Shown one piece after another: positions 45,558-57,500 of a DNA stretch of 64,000 nucleotides. Numbering within the stretch: the stretch's first letter is position 1; the number at the start of each line of letters is the position of its first letter. The DNA is from Hedera helix. Taxonomy: Eukaryota > Streptophyta > Magnoliopsida > Apiales > Araliaceae. Location of the stretch: NCBI GenBank assembly GCA_947179155.2, contig OX359286.1, positions 14,742,913-14,806,912 of the forward strand. The letters run 5' to 3'. The position numbers and the translations under genes were made by a program. Under the pieces are notes generated by a model, which did no database searches, was not told the DNA's origin, and was given only the letters and a program-made list of their open reading frames with translations.

Positions 45558-48500
45558 CTGCAGTTTTAAAACTTTCAAAAATCAATTGATATGCATATTC
45601 TGAACACATGTAAAAGCTTAAAAGGTCAGGAATTCTTTAAATCACTTGAGAACACCGCCGAATCAAAAGGAGAAGAATTCATAAAGGAAAAGCACATTAT
45701 ACGGGAGCAATGCCAAAGGTGAAGAAACCAGATTTGAGAGGTTGAGACGACAATGAGAATCTAATACAATCATGGCAACCAAATTAGGCATAATTCATAA
45801 CATGTAGGTTATATGCAGTTCAGACAAAGATTCTTATCATGGACAGCGAAAATCACGTCTCCAGCTTCACACCAAGTCTCAATATGTAGCCATTTTTGTA
45901 TATTTCTAATGTTGTATACCATTGAAGGTATATTTGCTAAGTTTTATGTCACTAAATATGATTTTCCTAAACTCTAGTGCTATAAATATTTCTCAAAGCT
46001 TTGTCATTAGCAATTCTTTACAAACTTACAAAGCCGAGCTCATAATTATGTAGAGATAAAGATTGAGACAAATTAGCACATGTTTGGATGAGGGCCGTAG
46101 GGCCAAGCACAGGCAGATCCAGAAATCTATGCTAATAGAGGCTAAGCTCTTTGGGTGAAATAAATTGAAAAATTATACATATATTTTTAGAACCATTGTA
46201 TATCCACAACGAAGAAGAATGTATAAAAAAAATAAAGAGTCAGAATTTAACTTGAGGACCAAAAGTCGGCATATAAAAAAACAATTATGCATATTATAGA
46301 TAATGCTATGTCGATTCAACTCAAAGTGATTTAAAATAAATGACTGATTATTGTCTCAAAAAAAATATAAAATATAAATAAATAAAGGTCCATGCTGAAA
46401 AGCTAGTTGCTATGAAGGGAGAGCCAAATACCATATCAATCCACATCAAGTTGCCTATACAACCGATATGGAGTGGTCCCCATAAACAATTATGGATTCA
46501 TTAGGGAAAATATAGTAAAATATATATATCTAAAACAATACACGTGAATCCATTAAGGAGTCGCCTCCCCAGTAAAGGAGGAAGCCAAGGCATTCTGTTT
46601 TTCAAATATTTACTTTGCTTGCCTACTTTGTATTGATCACTTGTATCCCACATTGAATTCTAGGACAATAAGCAATGCAGATTTATGGCTTGATAGATTA
46701 CTAAATTTACAAATGGGTGAAGTACATGGGTTTTACCCATCAATACAATTCCATTATAAAATTTGACTTGCATCTACTATTTTGTGACAAAAAGGATACT
46801 ACTATGTGATGAGTGAGTTTTATACCTGCGAATTGTGCATGTTTAGCTTGATTATTTGTTAGTTTTCATATTATTTTATGTTTCCTTTAACTCGTTTCTG
46901 TGTTTTTCTTTGTTTTTGTAGAAAATTGGACTTCGTGGCAAAAGTGTAATTTCTAGTATAAAGGGGACCGCAGCTGCACTTGGAAGTACCGTAGCTGTGC
47001 TGCAAACGAAGGAAGAAAGCAGAAGCTTGGAGCGCAGCTGCACTGGGAGAAATATTAAAGACCGCAGCTATGCTCCTGTTGATCGCAACTACGCTCCTAT
47101 TGACCGCAGCTGCGCTGGGGTTCGTTTTCAGTTTTAAAGCAAATTTCTCATATGGGCCCCAGACTCGATTTAAAGCTGATTTTAGAGTTCTGACGCGTGA
47201 GAAACTTTGTTAGTAAGGGTTTTACATGTAAACTATAAATAGGAGAGTTAATGAACCTAGAGAAGGAGGTAGAACCCTAGATTAGAAAGCCATTGGAGGA
47301 TTTTGCAGATTCAAGGAGAAAGCAGAAGAAAACAGGAAGAAGATCTGCAGAGCTTTTGAAGATTGGGACAGAATTAGAGTGACTTTTATAGTTTTCTCTT
47401 ATTCCTTTCTTTTATTTTCAATTATTGTAATTTTCAGGATGTGCTTAATTATTAATATGATATTTTTCTTCAAAGCTATGAACTAAACTTTTATTTAAAA
47501 TTGCAATGGAAACTAGTGTGTAGTTTAAATACATTACTATCTTTTTAATTTGATTGAATTATTCATGGATCGTTTATCATATCTCATGCGTTAATGATTA
47601 ATTGTCTGATCAACAATTACCGTGATAATTTATATAAAATTAGAATATGGAGTATAGATTTAGGGTATGATAGCATTTGTTCATAAAATCTGAAAGGGTT
47701 TATATGATTAGTGTATAGAATAGGAATATACCTATATGTCTTTTGCAGCCATAGAGAGAATCTAAACTTCAAATCCTAATTAACATATTTCACATAAGAA
47801 TATAATGAATTAATTATGGTGTTTCTTGTTAATTCCGTTGCCCTAGGGTCACATTTAGGAGAATTTGTTTATATGACTAGCAAACGCAGCGTATAAATAT
47901 TATAAAGAATTCTCAGCTAATGATCCAATTTAATTAATCAATTGAGAAGAGAGTGAAGTAGTTTAAATGAAACAGTAGGGAAAGTTATAATCTTCATTCA
48001 TTATATCTGCATTTTAATCCGTGGTTATTTAATTTAGTATTTAATTAAGTTTTAGTTAAAATTTGAAATTTTCGAATCGTGGGTTTAAATAGGGTTATTT
48101 TAGTTTAAAATTGATATTGATAGTTATTAATATATTTTCTCGTGAGAACGATACCTTACTTGCTGGGTATTACAATTGAACGCGTATACTTGCGTGTTAC
48201 AATGCTAGTAGAAAAAAGGCAACAAATTTTTGGTGCTATTGTCGGGGACTGATTTTAATAATTTGTCTTTATTAATTGCGATTACGTTAATCTTAGTTTA
48301 AACACTTTTCTTTTCAGTTAAACTTGATTTTGCATGCAAACGCGCACTAAAGGCCAAGAACCGCTTGAATACGACAAGATAGAAAGAAGGTTCCGCAGAG
48401 TAAGGAGATATATTCAAGAGACGATTCAAAATCAAAAGAAAATGGTTGACGAGGAGCTAAAGTCATTGTGAAGTTATGTTATGTCGCAAGTGACTGAAAT

Positions 48501-51500
48501 TCAATCTAGTATCATGAGACCTACGATCAATGCGACAAATTTTGAGATCAAACCAAGCACAATACAGATGATTCAGAACTCGGTGCAATTTGGAGGCCTA
48601 CCGAACGATGATCCGAATGATCTAGTCAGTTTCTTAGAAATTTGTGATACCTTCAAATACCACGGGGCGACGGAAGATGCAATAATGCTAGGATTGTTTC
48701 CATTTACACTAAGAGATAAGTCAAAGAGTTGGCTCCACTCACTACCACCAGGCTCAATCACAACATGGAATGACTTAGCACATAAATTTCTAGTAAAGTT
48801 TTTCCCATCAGCTAAGACAACGAAGATGTGAAACGATATCACTTCTTTCGTTCAGCACGATGCAGAATCACTCTATGAAGCATGGAAAATGTTTGAGGAT
48901 TTGTTGAGAAGATGCCATCATCACAGGATTCCTAAATGGCTTCAAGTGTAGACTTTTTATAACGGACTATTTAGTACAGTGAGGACCAGCATAGACGTCG
49001 TTGCAAGAGGAGCTCGCATGGCCAAGAATTGTGAGGAAGCATACACGCTACTAGAAACAACGGCAGCCAATAACTATCAATGGCTAACTACTAAGATCAA
49101 TCAACAAAAAGCAGCCGGGATAATAGAAGTGGATGCAGTAACAGCTTTATTAGCTCAAGTGGCAGCTCAATTTTCTGCACTTTCAAAGAAGATAGATACA
49201 CTTGGGGGTCAAAATGTTCAGAAAGTGGATCTGGCTTGTGAGTTATGTGCGGGAAATCATCCCAGTGAGCAATGCGTGATCAGTGTTGAATTTGTGCAGT
49301 ATGTGTCCAATTTTAATTGGCGGCAAGGCGAAAATTCAAATAATTACAATCCGGGATGGAGGAATCACCCAAACTTTTCATGAAGCAATAATCAAGAACA
49401 ATAAGCTCCAAAACAAGTTTATCCACCGAGATTTCAGAACTGACCACAACCTCAACCAGAAAAGAAACCGGATTTTGAGGAATTTGTCACAAAATACATG
49501 ATGCAAAATGAGGCAAGGATGAACAATCAGGAAGTCTTAATGCAGAATCAAGAAGCAACAATCCGTAATATCGAGTCAGTTGGGACAGCTAGCAAGTGCT
49601 CTCAATAACCGTCCCCAAGGGGCCTTACCAAGTGACACGGAAGTGAGATGGTAAAAAACAATGTAAGGCAGTCCACCCTTAGAAGCGGCAAAGAATCGAA
49701 TACGAATTTTGATGAGCAAAAGAATGCTGGACATTCAAAGGCAAATGATAATGAAGCCGGAAATTCAAAAAAGAAGGTTGAGGACAAGACTATGGAACCT
49801 AAAAAAAAGGGACAAACACAGTTATACCATCTGTGCCTTTTCAACAACGATTTCAAAAAGAAGCAGCTTGATAGACAGTTTTCGAAATTTCTAGAGGTGT
49901 TCAAGAAATTGCAGATCAATATCCCATTAGCAGAAGTTTTAAAACAGATGCCTAGCTACGTCAACTTCATGAAAGACATTTTATCAAGGAAGAGGAAGGG
50001 GAGTTTGAAACAATAACTTTGACAGAAGAATGCAGTTCAATTCTACAAAAAAAGTTACCACCAAAGTTGAAAGATCCGGGTAGTTTCACCATTTCGTGCA
50101 CTATAGGGACTCGATTTTTCAACCGGTGTCTGTGTGATTTGGAAGCAAGTATCAACCTCATGCCTCTATCGATCTATCAACAGCTTGGATTAAAGGAAGC
50201 TACACCCACCAATGTGACTTTGGAACTTGCGGATAGATCCCTTACCTATCCAAAGGGAATTGTGGAGGAAGTGCTCGTGAAAGTGGACAAATTTATATTC
50301 CCTACAGATTTTATAGTACTTGATTTCGAGGACAGCAACATTCCAATTATTCTTGGGCGCCAGCTACAGGTAGGAAGTTGATCGATGTGCAGAAAGGAGA
50401 GTTAACGATTAAGGGTTCAAGACCAACAGGCGACTTTTAACGTATTCAAAACTATGAACTTCCCTACGGAAGGTGACGAGTGCTACCAAGTTGATCTACT
50501 TGAAGAAGCAGTTAGGGATGTGTTTATGGAGACTGGAATTGAAGATCCTCTTGAGACTACAATGATAAACGATGAAATTTTGGATGATCCAACTTCACTA
50601 GAATTGGCCCAAGTGTTAGATTCAACTCCAAAATTTTAGCAGATTAAAACAAAGTTTGAATCGTTGGATTATTTGGAAAGCCATCGAATAGGGTAAAGTC
50701 ATCTTTGGAAGAACCACCTATTTTGGAACTCAAACCGCTACCTAATCATCTACGGTATGCATATCTTGGGTCTTCTTCTACATTACCAGTCATAATTTAT
50801 GCTTCTCTCAAAGAAGTTCAAGAGGACAAATTGTTAAGGGTATTACCGGAGTACAAGACAGCTCTAGGATGGATTCTTGCAAACATAAAAGGGATAAGTC
50901 CATCAATCTATATGTATACAATTTTGCTTGAAGATGAGACAACCTACCATTGAACAACAACGAAAACTTAATCCCATTATAAAAGAAGTGATTAAAAAGG
51001 AGATCATCAAATGGTTGAATGCAGATATCATTTACCCCATTTCGATAGTTCATGGGTGAGCCCGGTCCAATGCATGCCAAAGACAGGAAGAATGACGGTA
51101 GTTGCGAACGAGAACAACGAATTGATCCCCACAATGACAGTTACGGGTTGGCGGGTATGCATGGACTTCAAAAGGTTGAACAAGACTACTCGCAAAGATC
51201 ATTTCCCACTACCATTTATCGATAAGATGTTGGACAGACTCGCGGGACATGAGTACTACTGCCTTTTGGATGGATACTCGGGCTACTATCAAATTTCTAT
51301 AGCGCCTGAGGATCAAGAGAAAACCACTTCACATGCCCATACGGAACCTTTGCTTTCAGAAGGATGTCTTTCGGATTGTGCAATGCACCAGTAACGTTTT
51401 AACGGTGTATGATGGCTATCTTTTCAGATATGGTCGAGCGTGATCTAGAAGTTTTTATGGACTTTTCAGTTTTTGGGGATACGTTCGACTCGTGTTTGGA

Positions 51501-54500
51501 AAATCTCACAATTGTACTTAAACGATGTATGGAGACGAACTTGGTCTTAAATTGGAAAAAATATCATTTAATGGTCCAAGGAATAATTTTGGGATATCTA
51601 GTTTCTGCAAAAGGTATTGCAGTAGACAAAGAGAAGATAGAAACTATTAAGAATCTCCCTCCACCAACTTCAGTGAAGGGTATTCAAAGCCTGTTAGGAC
51701 ATGCGGGATTTTATAGGAGGTTCATCAAAGACTTCTCTAAGATCACGAAGCCATTATGCAGTTTATTGGATAATGATGTTCCATTTCGTTTTGATAAGGC
51801 ATGTCTTGAAGCATTTGAAATTTTGAAAATGAAGTTGATTACAACACCAGTGATAGTGGCATCGAATTGGGATCTTCCATTCAAATGGAAGTGCGACACG
51901 AGTGACTTTGCAATTGGAGTTGTATTGGGCCAGCGTAAAGAGGTCTTTACGGAACAAACAATGTATCTAAATCTATAGTAAAATGCAATAGAACAAAAGT
52001 TCACATTTAGTAGATTCATATTTAAAATCATATTAAAATTGCAAACAATGCACAAACTAGAAAAGAGTATGGACCCATTAAAATTATAAGAATGTGACAT
52101 CACCTAATCCTATCTTCTAAGAATAGCACACTTAATCAACCAAAAACAAATAAGTTTTTACTTACTGTTGTCGGGAGCATTTTCATTAGAATCTAATAAA
52201 CCAAATTCAGATTGTAGCCGCTTCCGATGAACCTCGACTTTTCGCTCAATTTCACCCAAACTTTTGACTCCCCTCTCCTCAAGAGATTCCCGATATTCAA
52301 TCAAAGCAACCTCAAGGCGTCTTAACTTTTGTCTGCAATTAGAGAATCAGTCAAACACCAAACAAACAACAGCATGAGAACATGGTCCAAGGTGTCCCAT
52401 AACCTAAATCTAGAAGACTTGGGTAGAGGGGAAAGATGCAAATGATATCTTCAAACTTTATTTAAGAGAATATTTGAAGTAAAGATCAGTTTAGAAATAG
52501 ATTATCCTGAACATGCAACTCCAAGAAAATTAAGCAGAATTGAACACATTGCCAGCACCCAGCAGTCGCCAACAGCAATAACAAGAACTTAAGTATTCAG
52601 TGATATGATAATATCAACAATTGGGATCGTCCCACCTACCACTGGCCAAATGAGAAGCAATTTATGCAACAAACCTAACCCAGTTTGAGGTATAAAACTA
52701 TAAACTAGAACCTTAGGATGGTATATATGGAAAAAATGAAATAAAACATCTCATGAATGCCTGAAAAGTGAAATCAACTAACGGTAGAAACAATTAAATT
52801 ATAGCATCAGATATAGTATGCAACATATTAAACCTCTGTTCTTCATTGATTCCACTTTCAGGATGCACTGGAATGCTTGCATCAGTTGCCAGCTCCACCT
52901 CCACAGCCTTACTAAGATTGTCACCGGCATTCTCACTTCCAGATGATGAATAAGTTAGCCCCATATCCCTAGGACTTGTCTGTTGTTCATCGTCACTTTC
53001 ATCATCCTCTCTAGCCCACTTTGACGCAGTCAATACAGGTTCATTTTTCCCTTTATTTGTGAAGGCTCTAGGTTCAGGTTGTGGGATGGGAATGGCAGAA
53101 TTAAATAGTCCAGAACCTTTGCCTTGTGATGGCAACTCATCCTCTCCATTACGAGTCCATTTTGACAAACCCGCTGCCTCCACTTCAACATTTGTTTCTT
53201 TCTGGCCACTAGGGTATCTACCAGAACTTGAATGGCTGTGTGCATATTTCAGGTTATCATTGAGTTCATAGCCCCTCTGTTTTTCTGCCTCTTCCAGATA
53301 AAGCAATCGCGCAACCATTGCTTCTCTACCACCAACAAGAGATAATCCATTGTGTCTGCAGCGTCTTTCAAGCTCACCAAGCGGAAGGCTTAACAGCTCC
53401 TTCATAGCTGCCCCCTTTCCCATTGCCAGTGCACCATCTTGGTTAGTCTTTATTTCATCACTTGCATCGTCGGGGCTATTTTTCTTTTCTAGCCCTGGTG
53501 CATCACCACAAATGGAATGGAAAGGGATCACCCCACTGCTCCCAGATCTAAGAAAAGTAGCTCGTAGACCATTCACATATGCATCCGAAAAAAGAAACCA
53601 GTCGGCCCATACTTGTAGAACTTTGAGAACTCGTTCCTGCAGAATGAGAGGCAACCGTACTCTTAAATCCAACAACAAATCTACTAAGCAATCAAGATAT
53701 AATATTTATGGGACATCCAATTGCTTTGGACAATACTTACTTTAAGCGCCTCAGCAGTGATTCTTCCTGAGATACTACGATACAAGTCGTTGAAACTCTC
53801 CACTATGTCTGGTAAAGTTGCTTCAAATTTGGTGCGGTAAGCAGATGCATTCTTTACAGGAGCACTACTATTATGAAGAATGTCTGAGACAAGCATAAGC
53901 CTAGCCACTTTAGTTGGAATGGGAGTTTCTTTAAGAGTCAAGGACTCGGTTAAAACTTCAATAATCTGCAATGCAGGAGAACTGTATAAGGAACTTATTC
54001 AAATCCCTCCAATATTTGACCCTGGATTCCTCTATTTTCTTTTCTTTGGTTAAATTCTAGTTTCTTGGAAGCATGGCTCAAATATTCTTTAAAGAGAAGC
54101 CAACACATGGCATTCTATGTATTATCATTAGCATGCCATTCCAAAATGCAATTGAGATTAGAAGGTGGCATTAGACAAACAATGGTCCAGTGAAGTTGAT
54201 AAAAAATACTTCCTTTGTTCCACAAAAAGAGTCTCATTTGCTAAATTTCTTTGCTCCACATAAAGAATCATCTTTTTAGTGATAGTAGTATAAAATGACA
54301 CAAAATGTCCCTAAGTTTGCCATCATAAGTTCGTTATCATGCCATCACTACTAAACTAACTTACTATTTTAAGGGTACGTGAAACAAATTGCAAATAGAA
54401 CTCTTTTTGTGGATTGGAGGGAGTAGAAAGTATCATATCAAAACAAAGATCAATAGAAAATTAAGTAAAAAATGATTACTTAAACAGGTCCACCCATATT

Positions 54501-57500
54501 AACCTGATCCTAGTAAGCAAACGTAAATGCATTAGTATCACTATTACCTCTCCAGCAGCATCAGCATTATCCAATGTAAAACCCATAGCTTCCTTTATCT
54601 GACTTCTTTCTAATGTCAAGGCACGGAGCATATCCTCAAATTCATCTCGCTGCGCATCAGTCAGTGGTCGTTCGGGCTCTACACGCTATAGAAGTTTATT
54701 GGAATTAGGGATTGCAATATTAGAAGAAAATTCTTCACTTGTAATAACACAATGGTGGTTGGAAATTTTATTTATCCAAGACAAGCTGAACAGATTACAA
54801 CTGGACGAAAGATTAAAAAAAATACCCTGCTTCTACCGGAACCATATGTAGACCCAGACTCTTTCTCATGCTCTGGGCTTTTTGCTATTGGCAGAGAGGG
54901 CGGTATCCATCTGAATTAAAACAGAATAATGAAGAGTAAAATTATATGAAGTGGTCCATGGAATTGTTTTGAAAATTGAAAGACACTATAAAATCTGAAG
55001 TAGCTCTAGTTTAAAAGCAAAGGCATTTAGCAAAACCTAAAAATATTATGTATTACCTCCCACTACCAGTTATCAGGATGAAAGGCTCAGTTCGCCACCG
55101 CTGAAGCGTATCACCCTGCAATTATATAAAAGCCAAATTTCTTCATTTGCATTTAACTACACATCAAATAGACACACAGAGAACTACTTGTAATCTCAAT
55201 GGAAGAGGACAAATAGATATGTATAACTTTTATATTTGACAGCTGTTCACTGATAATCAAGCAAGATACGCAACCTCTAAGTTATGACCCATAACATTAT
55301 GAAAGTCAATAGCAAACTTGAGCTATGTTGTATTTGAACCATCCAACACTAAAATGGTCTTTCCGTATAATTATTGTACTGTTTTATTGATAAAGAATAT
55401 ACTTCAACAACAAATAATGCTCTGTTTATAGAAAATATACTGTGAACTACAGCGAATCTCCTGGGTTGACAAACTTGAGCTTCAACAGGCTTAGTAGCAC
55501 GTCCCTTCCGTTTCCCGCCATTGGAAGCGGCCCATGGACTTTTACACCCAAGGATGCATTTACTTAACTCAGATTATTAATTCTTGTATACCATGCCAGG
55601 TTTTATGCATGCCGATTTTAAATTATCTTTTTTCCCTTTTAGATAAAAGGAGAAGATTTGATTGACGATGAAATAAAAGAATTACAATGCAGTAGTAGGA
55701 CATGGAGTACTCCTTACCGTAGTTGTCAAAATTGTATCATACACCATATGTAATTTGTAGTACTTTTTAGATAGTTTACAGTTTTCATAATTGTATTGTC
55801 TAAACTCTAAAGTTAATGAATTAATAATTAAATATCAATTTTGAATTTGAAAGTATCTCAAATTTAATTAAAAATTCAAAATTAATCCTATATTATGGAA
55901 TGGAGGGAGTAATATATGTATATATTTGAGAACTGCTATGAGCAGCGATGTTAAGTTGAAACATGTCAGGGATAGTTAACTGTTACATAATCGGTTTTGA
56001 CAAAAATATGGTGGAGAATTTACTCAAGAAACTCAACTGACTTGATGTTTTTGTTGGTTTCATAAGGTAATGTATAAATAGTTGATTGAGTTGGTATATT
56101 ATTAAAAGAATGATAAATTTGCTAATTCTTTCAACAGCTAAGCTTAGAAAAATAAAACGTCTACTACATTTCAAATAACCTTCAGAGTGTAAACCTTTGA
56201 TGCAGAACTTATCCATCAAGTGAAAACAAGGAATAAAGGAAAGGAAGCAAAGACATTCATTCCCTAATGTTGTGTTTGGATTACAGAAATCAAAAGGGGA
56301 ATGGAATGGTTAATTCCCATGGAATGAAAAAAAAAAATCTGGTTGTTACTTATGAAGGGAATGAATCATTTTCATTCCTATCAAATTAATGGTCTTCATT
56401 CCTTAAGAGAAATTAATGGTCTTCACTCCTTAAGAGGGGTTGTGGAATGACTCGTTACATTACATTCTTCGGTCCATTCCCTTCTCTATCCCATTCCTAC
56501 CTTGATTCCATTCCATAAATCCAAACGCCGCATGAGGGACTAATATGGTGCCAATTAGGATGTTAAGCCATTGGGACACTGACACAGATAAATATGTTTG
56601 ATGTTTTGAGATGTCAAGGGTTTTTTACATGTAGCTATACCGAAACACAGGAAATCAAATGTAATTAACCCCCAAAAGAAAATAGTATTATTATAACAGT
56701 TACAAATACCGATAAGACACATTATTTTTGCCAGTTTAGCTCCACAAAATAAGATAACCACCAAGTCTCTATTTCAAGAGATAATAATGAGATTTAAGGG
56801 AAGATAAAGCTAAAACTCATATGGAATTGCAAAGCCTGTACATCAGATTCCCAATAACAGAATGTACCTGCGCGAAGGAATAAAGCCTCCAAACATAGTA
56901 CGTGTGCTCCTTCGATCCAAGCTCAAACAAAAAAGTGAAAAGAGCATTACCACGACCTCTCTCCATTATAGCTTGCTCAAAAGCACAACCTCCATCAAGA
57001 ATGTAGAGAGCCATTGTATCAATTACATGGCGAAGATGATCATCATCAGGTGGAACAACAGTGATATCAGGCACATTAGGAGTAAGTACCTAGAAACCAA
57101 ACAAAGTGATCAATAACAATTTCATTCTAAAAAAAAGTTTAAAAAATATACCAAATTTACTTATCAATTCTGTTTGGATTATAAAATTTCAGAATGGTAT
57201 TATGTTTCATATGGCAAACATATATTAATTAGATATATCCATAAAAAAATGCATTGTGTATTCTTTAATTTTCTACGCAGACAAGAGATGTCTTTATTGA
57301 CATATCCTCACCAATATGGTATTTAGTATTTTACGTTTACAAGATTTACCCTGCAAGTGTATTGTTATACACTGTATATCAGTGTCCATGTTTCTTAGTA
57401 AATAAATATGATAACATCAAGTATTAAAAACCCAGTGACTGAAGGAGAAATGTTTTACAATATTACACCTATTCCTCTATATGTAACAAGAATACTACTT

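Larger units (their letters stand above)
46807..51980 (+). mobile_element. Athila-type Ty3/gypsy retrotransposon, 3'-truncated
   Basis: It lies in the last RRC1 intron on the opposite strand. It has a 5' LTR (about 46,807-48,224), a primer-binding site (48,231), gag, protease, reverse transcriptase and the start of RNase H, then the sequence stops matching near 51,980. Integrase, polypurine tract and 3' LTR are absent, so it cannot move by itself. The primer-binding site and protein style place it in the Athila branch of non-chromoviral gypsy elements. The LTR has a TATA-like ACTATAAATAGG at about 47,232. Confidence 0.85.
45558..52165 (-). other. 6.6 kb last intron of RRC1, stretched by an Athila-type insertion
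   Basis: The donor GTAAGT at 52165 and the acceptor AACTGCAG before 45557 are intact. About 5.2 kb is the opposite-strand retrotransposon (46,807-51,980). The rest (45,558-46,806 and 51,981-52,165) is ordinary AT-rich intron sequence with no gene seen. Confidence 0.85.

Noticed and set aside
52794..53678. A 294-residue single-exon gene
   Set aside because: It is the 803-base RRC1 exon plus read-through into intron at both sides. The borders at 53,636 and 52,834 have GT-AG signals and phase with neighbours.
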